A stretch of 64,000 nt of DNA from Arthrobacter sp. C9C5 (GTDB taxonomy: Bacteria; Actinomycetota; Actinomycetes; Actinomycetales; Micrococcaceae): assembly GCF_013359735.1 (NCBI RefSeq), contig NZ_JABFMX010000010.1, forward strand, positions 62,001 through 126,000, in the 5' to 3' direction. The translations under genes and the position numbers were made by a program. The first letter of the stretch is position 1; each line of letters begins with the position of its first letter. Below the pieces are notes generated by a model. It was not told the DNA's origin, ran no database searches, and worked only from the letters and a program-made list of their open reading frames with translations. Positions 1-8,926 of the stretch are shown here, piece by piece.

Positions 1-364
1 GTCCGTGCCCGACGGCGAGGCGCTTCGCCCGGGAGCCGGAGGCGATGACCAGGCCGTCGTACGGCAGCTCGCCGCCCCCGTCCAGGCGGACCAGGCGGGC
101 GTCGACGTCGAGGCCGGTGGCGCCCACGCCGAGCAGCTCGGTGGCTTCGTGGCTCGGCGCGGGGAGCTCGTGCGCACGGAGCGCATCGTCGCTCTTCCCA
201 TCAGCACCGTGCAACAGCGCCTTGGACAGGGCCGGCCGGCTGTAGGGATGGTGGCGCTCGGCGCCAACGACAGTAAGTTCACCGTCGAAGCCGGCCGAGC
301 GCAGCGAGTCGCAGGCCGTCAACCCTGCAATGCCGTTGCCGACCACCACAATCCTGCGCATCAT
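1..364 (-). CDS. Ferredoxin reductase (FAD), N-terminal part, cut by window edge
   Basis: Only the first ~120 residues are visible. The protein opens with Met-Met-Arg-Arg followed by a beta strand and the FAD-binding glycine motif GNGIAG, then a typical SRPALSK-type stretch of the ferredoxin/rubredoxin reductase family. Its start codon overlaps the stop of the upstream ferredoxin gene, so the two are translationally coupled. With the P450 and ferredoxin just upstream it completes a class I electron chain: NAD(P)H to this flavoprotein, to ferredoxin, to P450. The start could be either of two adjacent ATG codons (364 or 361). The C-terminal half lies outside the window. Confidence 0.82.
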   Translation of the reverse strand, partial: MMRRIVVVGNGIAGLTACDSLRSAGFDGELTVVGAERHHPYSRPALSKALLHGADGKSDDALRAHELPAPSHEATELLGVGATGLDVDARLVRLDGGGELPYDGLVIASGSRAKRLAVGHG

Positions 365-558
365 CAGGCCGCGGCCAGACGCAGGGCGGCAACCGGACAA
401 ACCCGCACCGCTGCTTTGGCGGCGTCGAGCGCGGCCCCGTCCACCTCAGCGACATCAATGACCAGTTCGCCGTCGTCGTCGAGGTGCATCAGCTTCGGTG
501 CGGCTTCCTCGCACAGGCCGTGCCCCTCGCAGCGCGGCCGGTCCAGTTCGATCCTCAT
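364..558 (-). CDS. 3Fe-4S ferredoxin, P450 redox partner
   Basis: A 64-residue ferredoxin. Cys10, Cys16 and Cys54 form the cluster site in the pattern C-x2-H-x2-C ... C-P; His13 replaces the cysteine that a 4Fe-4S cluster would need, which is the hallmark of actinobacterial 3Fe-4S ferredoxins that serve P450s. The gene starts inside the last codons of the P450 gene (ATGA-type overlap at 555-558) and its stop overlaps the reductase start, so P450, ferredoxin and reductase form one tightly coupled unit. It acts in the cytoplasm as a one-electron carrier. Confidence 0.9.
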   Translation of the reverse strand: MRIELDRPRCEGHGLCEEAAPKLMHLDDDGELVIDVAEVDGAALDAAKAAVRVCPVAALRLAAA

Positions 559-1727
559 GCTGCCACCACCTTTTCGACCTGGAGCAGTTCGAAGCTCCGG
601 GTGATGTTGCTTGGCTCCCGGACCCCCTCGCAGACCGTCAGCGTTTTCACTCGGCGGGCAAGTGCCTCGATGATCGCATGTGCTTCAAGTTTCGCCAGGC
701 CCTGTCCGGCGCAGCCGTGCGGCCCGTAGCCGAAGGAGAGGTGGTCCACCGGGTTGCGCAGGACATCGAAGGCGTCCGGGTTCTCATAATGCCGCGGGTC
801 CCTGTTGCCGGCGCCAAAGAGGATGCCCACCTGGGCGCCGGCCGGAATGGTGACTCCGTCGATTTCGACGTCGCGGGTTGCCTTGCGGCCCCAGATGTGG
901 ACCGGTGCCCAGTAGCGCAGCACTTCGGCGAAGGCTGCGGGAACGAGTTCCGGGTTCTCCCGGACCAGCTCGAACTGTTCCGGGTGGTGGCCGAACAGCG
1001 CAATGATGTTGCCGATCGAGGCGATGGTGGTATCGACACCCGCTCCGAGGTACTGGTGGATGATGTGCCCGGCGGAGCCCTGCGGGATGTCCCCGCGGGT
1101 CTCGGCGTCGAAGATTCCGCGGCCGATGGAGCCGGGCGTGAGGTCCTCGGCGGTGACCGACGAGCACCAGCCATAGAGCTCCCCGGCGATCGGGAAACTC
1201 TCCTGGGTGCGCTGGTTCAGCGGGCCGATGACCTGCATGGCGGCCTGGCCCCAGCGCAGCATGTTGTCCTTGACGTTGCCGCTGAAGCCAATGAGGTCGG
1301 CAACGATTTCGATCGGGAAGGCCCGGGCCAGCGCATCGATGGCCTCGAAGCTGCCGTTCGCGGCGAGCTCCGCGACGAGCTTGTCCGCCTTTTCGTCGAT
1401 GACGACTTTCAGCCCACGGAGGGCGCGGGGGGTGAGGTTCTGTGACAGCGTGGCGCGGAGCTGGGTGTGGATAGGTGGGTCCGAGGCAAGCGAGGTGCCC
1501 TGCAGCGCCTCGTTCACCATCGGGTTGAAGCCGATGCTGGTGGATGAGAAAGTTTCCGGATCGCCGAGTGCGTCGCGGATGACGTCGTAGCGGGTCAGGA
1601 CGTAGAGCTCGTTCTTGGGCAGGTGGACCACGGCCCCCTGCTCGCGGAGCGCGGCATAAGTGGGATAGGGGTCGACCAGGATGTCGTCATCCCAGATGTC
1701 GACGTCGGATTCGATGGGTGCAGTCAT
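555..1727 (-). CDS. Cytochrome P450, class I
   Basis: 390 residues from an ATG at 1727, preceded by AAGGAG; an upstream in-frame extension has no ribosome site and low-complexity sequence, so it was not used. The heme loop FGYGPHGC places the axial thiolate at Cys339. The I-helix oxygen-activation motif reads GAGVDTT, and the NRDP stretch follows. The fold resembles bacterial hydroxylases or demethylases of small aromatic or alicyclic acids (CYP199-like in overall feel), but the substrate cannot be read from sequence. It sits between an MFS transporter and its own ferredoxin and reductase, so it probably does the first oxidative attack of the compound degraded by the cluster. Confidence 0.92.
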   Translation of the reverse strand: MTAPIESDVDIWDDDILVDPYPTYAALREQGAVVHLPKNELYVLTRYDVIRDALGDPETFSSTSIGFNPMVNEALQGTSLASDPPIHTQLRATLSQNLTPRALRGLKVVIDEKADKLVAELAANGSFEAIDALARAFPIEIVADLIGFSGNVKDNMLRWGQAAMQVIGPLNQRTQESFPIAGELYGWCSSVTAEDLTPGSIGRGIFDAETRGDIPQGSAGHIIHQYLGAGVDTTIASIGNIIALFGHHPEQFELVRENPELVPAAFAEVLRYWAPVHIWGRKATRDVEIDGVTIPAGAQVGILFGAGNRDPRHYENPDAFDVLRNPVDHLSFGYGPHGCAGQGLAKLEAHAIIEALARRVKTLTVCEGVREPSNITRSFELLQVEKVVAA

Positions 1728-1773
1728 GGTGTTCTCCTTGTGGAATGGTCGGTTGCCGGATGGGACGTCAGAC

Positions 1774-3495
1774 TCAGACGACGGCCTCGGCGTTGGCTTC
1801 GGTGGTCTCCGCGATCGCGTCAGGCGTGGGCGCCGAGGACCGTGCGGAGATGAAGAGGGTGAGAATGGCGGAAAGGGTCGCCGCGATGCCCGCGGCAAGG
1901 TACACAGTCTGGAAACCCTGGCCCAGGGAGGTCCCCGCTACGCCCTGGATCTGCTGTTGTGCGGAGCCGAGGGCCTTGACCATGCCGTCGACCGCCTGGG
2001 CGGGTGCGCCGCCGGCCGCAGCCTGGCCGGAGAACTGGGCGATGACGCCGTCCCAGCCGGAGAGGTAGCCCAGCGGCGGCACGTTCGACAGCCCGGCGAC
2101 GGCGTCGGCGGGCAGGCCTGCCCCGCCAAGGATTCCGGCGAGGGGTCCGGCGAAGACGCTGGCCCCGACTCCGAAGGCGATGGCCGAGCCGATCACGGGG
2201 CCCAGGGCGAAGCCGAGGTCGCGCAGCAGGTTGGTGGTGGCCGAGGCCATGCCGATGTGCTGCGGCGGGACGGTGTTGATCGCGACGGCGGTGATGGAGC
2301 CGACCGTGAGCGCGAACCCGATGCCGAGCAGCAGCAGCGGGGTAATGAATGCGGTCCAGGGAGTTCCGCCGAAGGCCTCCGGAGTGCCTAGGGCGAACGT
2401 CGAGAGCCAGAAGGCGGAGACGGCCATGAAGGCGAAGCCCGCCGTGAGCACCCAGCGCGGGGCCACGTGGTGGATCAGCCAGCCGACCACCGGGATGAAG
2501 GCGAAGGCCGGGCCCTGGATGAACACGAACAGTACGCCGACCTTCCAGGCTTCGGCGAGGGCGAGTCCGCCGACGGCGACGCTGGTGCTGAAGCAGACCG
2601 CGAGGAAGGCGAACATGCCGGTGACGGCAACAATGCCGGTGATGGAGTAAGCGCTGTTCCGGAACAGGGACAGGTGGATCAGCGGCTGGCTGGTGCGCAT
2701 TTCGATGACGACGAAGGCAACCAGGAGGAGGCCGCCGACCACATAGCTGGCGATCACCTCGGCGCTGCCGAAGCCGGCGTCGACCGCCTGCACGGTGGCG
2801 AAGAGGACAGCGATCAGGCCGAGCGCGAGCGTCACCTGGCCGGGGAGGTCCATCTTGCGCCCGTCGGCCGCTGCGGAGTCCTTCGCACGGACCGCAACGA
2901 TGAGGACGGCGACGGCGATCGCGGCGGCGATGTAGTAGGCAACGCGCCAACCACTAAAGGCGTTGGGCGCGCCTGCCCCGGCACCCGGAACGGTGAACGC
3001 TGCAGCCGTCAGGCCTGCCAGCGTGGGAGAGATGACCGCCCCGAGCGAGAGGAATCCGGCCCAGGTGGCGATGACTTTCGCCCGGGCGCGGTGGTCCGGG
3101 GTGATCGCCGCGATCATGGAAAGCGAGATGGGGAACAGAATGCCGGCCCCGATGCCGCCGACCGCCTGCGCCGCGATCATCATTTCGGTGGTGGACGCCA
3201 GTGCCGCCAGGACCGAGCCGATGACGCTGACCACGGCGCCGGCGTACAGCAGCTTCTTGCGCCCGAACATGTCGCCCAGGAGCCCCCAGCTGAGCTCAAA
3301 CACCACGATGCCCATCATGAACATGCCGGCGATCCAGGTCAGCCCGGCGCCGGAGGTGCGGAATTCCACGGCGAAGGTGCCGTTGAGGGCGCCCGGCAGC
3401 GCGTTGGTGATCTGGGCCAACGTGACCGCACTGTAGGCGGCGACGAACGTGGCCCGCACCGAGCCGCGGCTCGATACGGAGGTGGTCTGACTCAT
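1774..3495 (-). CDS. MFS transporter, 14-TM drug/substrate permease type
   Basis: 573 residues, long for an MFS protein and in the size range of the 14-helix DHA2 group. Hydrophobic segments run through the whole length, with a loop containing GDMFGRKK after the second helix, the conserved MFS A-motif. The start at 3495 has AAAGGAG upstream. It is first in the leftward operon followed by P450, ferredoxin and reductase with only 46 bp before the P450. It may import the cluster's substrate or export toxic intermediates; direction is not decidable here. A TGTGG-N6-CCACA palindrome lies about 40 bp upstream of the start codon. Confidence 0.88.
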   Translation of the reverse strand: MSQTTSVSSRGSVRATFVAAYSAVTLAQITNALPGALNGTFAVEFRTSGAGLTWIAGMFMMGIVVFELSWGLLGDMFGRKKLLYAGAVVSVIGSVLAALASTTEMMIAAQAVGGIGAGILFPISLSMIAAITPDHRARAKVIATWAGFLSLGAVISPTLAGLTAAAFTVPGAGAGAPNAFSGWRVAYYIAAAIAVAVLIVAVRAKDSAAADGRKMDLPGQVTLALGLIAVLFATVQAVDAGFGSAEVIASYVVGGLLLVAFVVIEMRTSQPLIHLSLFRNSAYSITGIVAVTGMFAFLAVCFSTSVAVGGLALAEAWKVGVLFVFIQGPAFAFIPVVGWLIHHVAPRWVLTAGFAFMAVSAFWLSTFALGTPEAFGGTPWTAFITPLLLLGIGFALTVGSITAVAINTVPPQHIGMASATTNLLRDLGFALGPVIGSAIAFGVGASVFAGPLAGILGGAGLPADAVAGLSNVPPLGYLSGWDGVIAQFSGQAAAGGAPAQAVDGMVKALGSAQQQIQGVAGTSLGQGFQTVYLAAGIAATLSAILTLFISARSSAPTPDAIAETTEANAEAVV

Positions 3496-3533
3496 CGATG
3501 AAACTCCTTTGTTTCAAAAGTTGGTGTGGCGTT

Positions 3534-3550
3534 CACCACAGTTTGGAGCC
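3534..3550. promoter_or_regulatory. Candidate operator, TGTGG-N6-CCACA
   Basis: Inverted repeat TGTGG (3535-3539) and CCACA (3546-3550) with a 6-bp spacer in the divergent promoter region between the MFS/P450 operon and the phosphotriesterase-like genes. The same arrangement, with the same flanking G, recurs at 11583-11600 before the acyl-CoA dehydrogenase. The TetR protein encoded at 10811 is the natural candidate to bind both, which is inference. Confidence 0.5.
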
Positions 3551-3642
3551 AAGCTTTACAGACTGTCAAGAGGGCATACGCAACGTTGGCTTCATAAACG
3601 CTTCGATCGATATGCGCCTCAACGTACACTTCGACTATTTCC

Positions 3643-3671
3643 TTGACACCGTGTAAAGCGTTGTGTGATGC
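3643..3671 (+). promoter_or_regulatory. Candidate promoter for the rightward catabolic operon
   Basis: A perfect TTGACA (3643-3648) stands 108 bp before the first rightward start codon, with a weak -10-like TGATGC (3666-3671) after a 17-bp spacer. GTGTA (3651-3655) and TACAC (3676-3680) form a short inverted repeat across it. The 260-bp gap 3496-3755 contains no other gene signal. Confidence 0.35.
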
Positions 3672-3755
3672 TGGCTACACCGCAACGGAGCGACGGCCTG
3701 GCCGGGCTCCGCGGCGCTCCTGCACTTAGCACCCGAACTTCAAGGGAGAAGCCAC

Positions 3756-4766
3756 GTGAGTTACCCCCCACCCCCCGGCTCCGGCAAGGCGATTGCCGCC
3801 GCCTCCGGGCAAACCGTCAACACGGTCCTGGGTCCCATCCCTGCTGCCGAACTGGGCGTTGTCGCGGTCCATGAAGCCTTGTTGTCCGTACTCCCCGGCG
3901 CCCAGTACGCCCCGGACATCTCCATGGACCGGGCCGAGATTTTCGAGGTCCTGGCAGGCAAGCTCGCCGACTTCCGCGACCACGGCGGCAGCACCATCGT
4001 CGATAGCACCGGCATGTTCCACGGCCGCGACCTCAAGCTCTACGAGGCACTGTCCCGCTCCACGGGCATCCACATCGTCGCTTCCACGGGCCTGGGTCCG
4101 GAGGAAGAACTCGGCGGGTACTTCCTGACGCCGCAGACCAACCCGCCCACGCCGTGGCCGGCGGAGAAGTTCGGCGAACTCTTCGGCAAGGAGGTCACCG
4201 AGGGGATGGTGGTGCCCCGGGTTGAGCGCCGCGCCGCCGCCGGCATCGTCGCCACCATCGCGGACCGCGCCGGCATGACTCCGACCGAGGAGAGCCTGTT
4301 CAGAGGCTCCGCCCGCGCCGCTAAGGCCACCGGCGTCCCGGTCTCCATCCGTTTTGGCGACGACGCCCTGCACGACCTGGACATTGTCCTCGATGAGCAG
4401 CTCGCGGCCGACCGGGTGCTGGTCGGCGACCTGGACCGCAGTGACGCAAAGGGTGCCGCCGTCGAGGTCGCCGGCCGCGGAGCCCTCGTCGGCCTCGACC
4501 ACGTGGGCCTGAACGACCATGCGGACTACCTCACCGACCACGAGCGCGCCGAACTCGTCCTCGAGCTCGTCGAGGCCGGCCACGCGGACAAGATCATCCT
4601 TTCGGGCAATTCGATCGGCGTGGCCAAGGGCCTGCCGGAGTACAACCTGCCCTACAGCCACGTCCTGACCACGTTCGTGCCGTTCCTCAAGTCCCGCGGC
4701 CTGAGCGAAGACGACACCCGGCGGATCCTCGTGGACAACCCGCGCCGGCTGCTGACCGTGCGCTAA
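3756..4766 (+). CDS. Phosphotriesterase-family paralogue lacking all metal ligands
   Basis: 336 residues, clearly homologous over its whole length to the next gene product (shared VNTVLG, VAVHE, DxTG, GRD, IHIVA and DNP stretches). The metal centre is gone. The first-strand HxH is H39-E40-A41, the bridging lysine position reads Ala (GIVATIAD), the two following histidine positions read Arg (SIRFGD) and Asp (VGDLDR), and the last aspartate position reads Asn (SGNSIG). In the neighbouring paralogue every one of these residues is present. The reading frame is open with a ribosome site and no frameshift, so it looks maintained, perhaps as a structural or regulatory partner of the active paralogue. 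Catalysis by the usual binuclear-metal mechanism is not expected. Confidence 0.85.
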   Translation: MSYPPPPGSGKAIAAASGQTVNTVLGPIPAAELGVVAVHEALLSVLPGAQYAPDISMDRAEIFEVLAGKLADFRDHGGSTIVDSTGMFHGRDLKLYEALSRSTGIHIVASTGLGPEEELGGYFLTPQTNPPTPWPAEKFGELFGKEVTEGMVVPRVERRAAAGIVATIADRAGMTPTEESLFRGSARAAKATGVPVSIRFGDDALHDLDIVLDEQLAADRVLVGDLDRSDAKGAAVEVAGRGALVGLDHVGLNDHADYLTDHERAELVLELVEAGHADKIILSGNSIGVAKGLPEYNLPYSHVLTTFVPFLKSRGLSEDDTRRILVDNPRRLLTVR

Positions 4767-4816
4767 GCACGCGTCCGCTCACAGACAACAACCTTTCGAA
4801 CCCCCGAGGTGAACGC

Positions 4817-5770
4817 ATGACCAAGGTCAACACAGTGCTGGGAACCATCCCGGCCGAAGAACTGGAAATCGTGGCGGTCCACGAACACATCGGCTACGGC
4901 ATGCCCGGCTCCGAACTGGACACCAAGTGGTGGAAGTCGCCGGAACAGGCCTACGAGGAAACCGTGCCCAAGCTGCGCAAATTCCGCGAATACGGCGGCG
5001 GCACCTTCGTGGACGCCACCGGCATCTGCAACGGCCGCGACGTGGACTACTACCAGTCCCTGTCCCGGAAAACGGGCGTGCACATCGTGGCCTGCACCGG
5101 CTTCGTCGGCGGAGACACCGCCCTGCCGCACTTCTCCCGCGCCACGGTGGACTACCTCGCGAAGGTGTTCATCCACGAGATCACCGTCGGCATCGGCAAC
5201 ACCGGAGCCAAGGCCGGCGTCATCAAGGTCGGCGTGAGCCGGGGCGGACGCATGACGGCCCTGGACAAGCGCATCTACCGGGCCGCAGCCCGTGCCGCCG
5301 TCGTCACCGGCGCGCCGATCCTGACCCATCTGGCCATCGACCCGGAACCGGCCGTGACCATCTTCAACGAAGAGAGCCTGCCGCTGGACCGGGTGTTGTT
5401 CGGCCACGCCGACGACGGCCTGAACGCACCGATCACTCCGCATGACTGGATCTACCAGCAGGGCGGCCGGATCGGCTTCGACACCTTCGGCTACGACCTG
5501 GAGCTGCCGGACCCGCCGTTTTGGGGCCGCAAGCGCGCCGAACGGATGGAGCACTTCGTCAAGCTCGTCAACAAGGGCTACGCGGACAAGCTCCTCGTCT
5601 CGGCCGACGCGAACTGCAGCCCCCTGGGCTGGCCGGGTGTGAAGGGCCACACCATCAACTACATCTTCGAGGACATGATCCCCGACATGCGGGCCGCCGG
5701 CATCGACGACGTCACCCTCAAACTCCTGCTCGAGGACAACCCGGCAGACTTCCTGTCGCTGCACGCCTGA
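4817..5770 (+). CDS. Phosphotriesterase-family metal-dependent hydrolase (lactonase-like)
   Basis: 317 residues with an intact amidohydrolase-superfamily metal site: H22-E23-H24 on the first strand, a carboxylated-lysine candidate in GVIKVG, histidines in LTHLAID and FGHADD, and the aspartate in SADANC. Such proteins hydrolyse lactones, esters or organophosphates. In a catabolic operon with a P450, a flavin monooxygenase and several esterases, a lactonase role is the most reasonable guess, not a demonstration. It follows the metal-less paralogue by 50 bp and has GAGGTGAACGC before its ATG. Confidence 0.9.
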   Translation: MTKVNTVLGTIPAEELEIVAVHEHIGYGMPGSELDTKWWKSPEQAYEETVPKLRKFREYGGGTFVDATGICNGRDVDYYQSLSRKTGVHIVACTGFVGGDTALPHFSRATVDYLAKVFIHEITVGIGNTGAKAGVIKVGVSRGGRMTALDKRIYRAAARAAVVTGAPILTHLAIDPEPAVTIFNEESLPLDRVLFGHADDGLNAPITPHDWIYQQGGRIGFDTFGYDLELPDPPFWGRKRAERMEHFVKLVNKGYADKLLVSADANCSPLGWPGVKGHTINYIFEDMIPDMRAAGIDDVTLKLLLEDNPADFLSLHA

Positions 5771-5862
5771 GCCGCGGACAGACCCGCGGGGAAACCCCCA
5801 CAACTTGCCCGTTCAGCCGGACCTGGCCCGGGCCACCAAAGACTCAAGAAAGAGATGAAACC

Positions 5863-7005
5863 ATGAAGGCTGAAGACCTCAAAAACCTCAAGATCGCCGT
5901 CGTCGGCGCAGGCTACGGCGGGGCCGCGGCGGCCAAGGCCCTGAGCCTGCTCGGCGCGGACGTCAAAGTCTACGAGCAGGCTCCCCAGATGGGCGAGGTC
6001 GGCGCCGGCATCGGCCTGCGTCCCGCGACCATGGCCCGGTTCCGTCAGTGGGGGATCTTCGACGCCGTCGCCAAGGTGAGCTCGGCGAGCGACTACTTCG
6101 AAATCCTCACGGCCACCGGCGAACCGATCATGAAGGACACCTGGCCGGAGTTCGGCGACGAGAAGCAGACGTACCTCATCCACCGCCGCGACTTCATCGA
6201 GGCCCTGCTCGGCGTGCTTCCCGAAGGCATGGTGCAGCTTGGCCACAGGTTGGAAACCATCGAGGACAAGGGCGGCCGCTCCGTCCTGACCTTTGCCAAC
6301 GGCGAGAGCGTCGAGGCCGACCTGGTGGTCGGCGCCGACGGCATCAAGTCGGCAGTGCGCGAGCAGCTCTTTTCCGACAAGGGCCCGGTGTTCTCCGGCG
6401 AGCACGCCTACCGGGTGGTGATCTCCGCCGACGACGCCCACGGCCTGGTGGTGGACGACAACCTGCGGATGTACATCGGCAAGGGCACCAAGGCCTACCT
6501 GCTGCCGCTGCGCCACCGCAACCAGATGTCCTTCGACATCACCGCCCTGAACCCGGACGGGACCTGGGCCCCGGCCATCACGAAGGAAGAGCTCCTGAAG
6601 ACCGTGGAAGGGTTCGACGAGCGGATCGTGGCGATTGCCCGCGGGCTGGACATGGACACCGTCAACATCCGCGCGGTCTACGACATCGACCCCGTCGACA
6701 CCTGGCACACCGACTCGGTTGTCCTGATGGGCGATGCGGCCCACTCCATGCTGCACCACCAGGGACAGGGCGCGAACTCCGCCATCGAGGACGCCGGAGC
6801 GCTGGCCGACGCGCTCGCCGAGGCCGGCTCGGTCAAGGAGGCACTCGCCCTGTTCCAGGCCACCCGCAAGCCGGTGACGGATGAGCTGCAGCGCATCTCC
6901 CGCCAGGGCTGGAGCGAGGAAGAGGTCAACGACGTGTTCCCAGGCCAGAAGCCCGCCTCCCAGAAGCCCGCCTCCCTCAGCGCAGCGGCACCGGCGAAGG
7001 CCTGA
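5863..7005 (+). CDS. FAD-dependent aromatic-type monooxygenase
   Basis: 380 residues from the ATG at 5863 (AGAGATGAAACC upstream). The N-terminal dinucleotide fold has GAGYGG at residues 15-20, followed by the VGADGI motif and the VLMGDAAHSM motif typical of class A flavoprotein monooxygenases such as salicylate or 3-hydroxybenzoate hydroxylases. NAD(P)H and oxygen are the expected co-substrates; the organic substrate is unknown. The C-terminus carries a duplicated QKPAS pentapeptide from a 15-bp tandem repeat. It lies in the operon between the hydrolase pair and the HSL esterase, only 5 bp before the latter. Confidence 0.9.
   Translation: MKAEDLKNLKIAVVGAGYGGAAAAKALSLLGADVKVYEQAPQMGEVGAGIGLRPATMARFRQWGIFDAVAKVSSASDYFEILTATGEPIMKDTWPEFGDEKQTYLIHRRDFIEALLGVLPEGMVQLGHRLETIEDKGGRSVLTFANGESVEADLVVGADGIKSAVREQLFSDKGPVFSGEHAYRVVISADDAHGLVVDDNLRMYIGKGTKAYLLPLRHRNQMSFDITALNPDGTWAPAITKEELLKTVEGFDERIVAIARGLDMDTVNIRAVYDIDPVDTWHTDSVVLMGDAAHSMLHHQGQGANSAIEDAGALADALAEAGSVKEALALFQATRKPVTDELQRISRQGWSEEEVNDVFPGQKPASQKPASLSAAAPAKA
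6946..6975 (+). repeat. 15-bp perfect tandem repeat within the monooxygenase gene
   Basis: Two identical 15-bp units (6946-6960 and 6961-6975) encode QKPAS twice in frame near the C-terminus of the flavin monooxygenase. The unit length keeps the frame, so copy number could vary without breaking the gene. Confidence 0.85.
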
Positions 7006-7010
7006 ACGCC

Positions 7011-7961
7011 ATGGCCATCCACCCCGAAATCGCCAAGATCCTGTCCACCCTGCCGGCACCCGACGGTTCGCCTCTGGACCCCGGCGCCATGCGGGCCGGC
7101 GAGGCCGCGCAGGTCCCCCCGCTGGAGGAGCGCCTCCCGCTGCACGCTGTCGATGACGCCACGGCCGTGACGCCGTTCGGCGAGGTGCCGGTCCGGATCT
7201 ACACGCCGGCCGAGGCCGACGCCTACGGCCTGGTGGTCTACTTCCACGGCGGCGCCTTCTTCCTGGGCAGCCTTGACACGCACGACCACGTCGCACGGGC
7301 CCTCGCTAAGGAAACCGGCTACAAGGTCATCTCCGTCGGCTATCGGCTGGCGCCCGAGGCCGCGTTCCCGTCCGGCCTCGAGGACTGCTACGGCGTGGTC
7401 CGTTGGGCCGCTGAACTGGGTGCCGGCCTGGGCTGGGACGGGAAGAACCTCGCCATTGCGGGCGACAGCTCCGGGGCCAACTTCGTCGCCGCCGTCGCCG
7501 CCCGGGCCCACGACGACGGGTTCAACCGGATCGCCCATCAGGTCCTGTTCTACCCGTCGCTGGACCTGGATTTCGACGTCGAACGCTATGCGTCGCTGCG
7601 GGAGAACGCCGAAGGGTACGGGCTGGAGACCGCGGGCCTGCTGCCGTTCAACTCCTTCTACCTCAACAGCGGGGCAGACCCCGCGGATCCCCTCGTCTCC
7701 CCCATCAAGCGCCAGGACCTCTCCGGCCTGCCGCCGGCCCTGATCATCACCGCCGAGTATGACCCCCTGCGGGACGAGGGCGAGCTCTACGGCCGGCGCC
7801 TCAGGGAAGCCGGTGTGGAAGCGTCGGTCAGCCGCTATGCGGGCGCCAACCACGGCTTTGTCGCCAATTTCTCCTGGATTCCGGAGTTCTACGGCGCGAT
7901 CGAGGAAACCGCCGCCTTCCTGGGCAGCGGCACTGCGCCGCAGAGGAGTGGAGCGCAATGA
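7011..7961 (+). CDS. Alpha/beta hydrolase, hormone-sensitive-lipase family esterase
   Basis: 316 residues. The oxyanion-hole HGG (79-81) and the nucleophile elbow GDSSG (151-155, Ser153) define the HSL (family IV) esterases; the acid lies in EYDPLRDEG and the histidine in NHGF near the C-terminus. It cleaves short-chain esters. It starts 5 bp after the monooxygenase stop and its end overlaps the start of the next gene, so it belongs to the same transcript. Its role is probably to open an ester formed during oxidation of the substrate. Confidence 0.92.
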   Translation: MAIHPEIAKILSTLPAPDGSPLDPGAMRAGEAAQVPPLEERLPLHAVDDATAVTPFGEVPVRIYTPAEADAYGLVVYFHGGAFFLGSLDTHDHVARALAKETGYKVISVGYRLAPEAAFPSGLEDCYGVVRWAAELGAGLGWDGKNLAIAGDSSGANFVAAVAARAHDDGFNRIAHQVLFYPSLDLDFDVERYASLRENAEGYGLETAGLLPFNSFYLNSGADPADPLVSPIKRQDLSGLPPALIITAEYDPLRDEGELYGRRLREAGVEASVSRYAGANHGFVANFSWIPEFYGAIEETAAFLGSGTAPQRSGAQ

Positions 7962-8926
7962 CGACGCCGGTAGCCGTCCATCCCCTGGTCTCCCCGTGGG
8001 GGCGGTTCGGTCTCTACAGCTTCTTCATCGACGCCCCGGAGCCCGCGATCGTCGACACGGGGATCTCCTCCTCGCCGGCCGAAGGCATGGTGCCGGCGCT
8101 GGAGGCGATCGGCCGCCGGATCGAGGACGTCCGCTGGATCCTGCTGACCCACGGCCACATCGACCACATCGGCGGCGCCTACGCCCTGTGGGAGCTCACC
8201 GGACGGCGTGCGCAGGTGGTCATCCACGAAGCGGACGCCCCGATGCTGCGCTCGCGCCGCGCCCACGTGGACGAATACCTTGCCGGACGGGCGCGGTACC
8301 TGCACGACCCCGACGGCGAGGCGAAGCTGACCGGGGCCACGAACGCCGTCATCTCGGGCGAGCTGGAGCCGGACCTGCTGGTGCGCGGCGGCGAGACCAT
8401 ATCACTGGGCGGCGACGTCACCGTCTCCGTCCACTCGATTCCGGGCCACACCCCCGGATCCGTGGCATACGTCATTGACGGGCAAAACGACGTCTTCGTC
8501 GGCGACGCCGTGCAGGTCCACGGCGCGGCCAACGGATTCCCCGGCTTCGTGGATCCGGCCGGTTACCGCGCCAGCCTGCAGTACCTTCGCGATGAGATCC
8601 GTCCGCAACACCTCTACCTGGGGCACCCGTACCGACGCGCGGACGGCACACCCTACGGCGTGCAACTCGACGCCGGACAGGCGGCGGAAGCGCTCCAGGG
8701 CAGCCTCGATATCGAGGCCCGCGTCAACAGTGCGGCCTGCGGCTGCCTGGCTGCCGGACTGCGGGATTCAGACTCGCCGTACTCGCCCTTCGCCCGCGTG
8801 GCCGAGGACCTTGGCTACGAGGGAGACCCCACCCTGGAGCCGTCCCCGTTCTTCACGACGCTCCACGGCTACCGCGCGGCGTTCGACCATTTGACCGAAG
8901 ATGAGGAGATAAGCACTCATGGATGA
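7958..8926 (+). CDS. Metallo-beta-lactamase-fold hydrolase
   Basis: 322 residues. The zinc motif HGHIDH is at residues 65-70, with further ligands in the PGHTPGS, VGDAV and LGHPY stretches, the layout of glyoxalase II/lactonase-like enzymes. The start overlaps the esterase stop by ATGA and the end overlaps the CocE-like gene, giving strict translational coupling. Hydrolysis of a thioester or lactone is likely. The cysteine-rich AACGC near residue 262 is unusual and may add a structural metal. Confidence 0.9.
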   Translation: MTTPVAVHPLVSPWGRFGLYSFFIDAPEPAIVDTGISSSPAEGMVPALEAIGRRIEDVRWILLTHGHIDHIGGAYALWELTGRRAQVVIHEADAPMLRSRRAHVDEYLAGRARYLHDPDGEAKLTGATNAVISGELEPDLLVRGGETISLGGDVTVSVHSIPGHTPGSVAYVIDGQNDVFVGDAVQVHGAANGFPGFVDPAGYRASLQYLRDEIRPQHLYLGHPYRRADGTPYGVQLDAGQAAEALQGSLDIEARVNSAACGCLAAGLRDSDSPYSPFARVAEDLGYEGDPTLEPSPFFTTLHGYRAAFDHLTEDEEISTHG

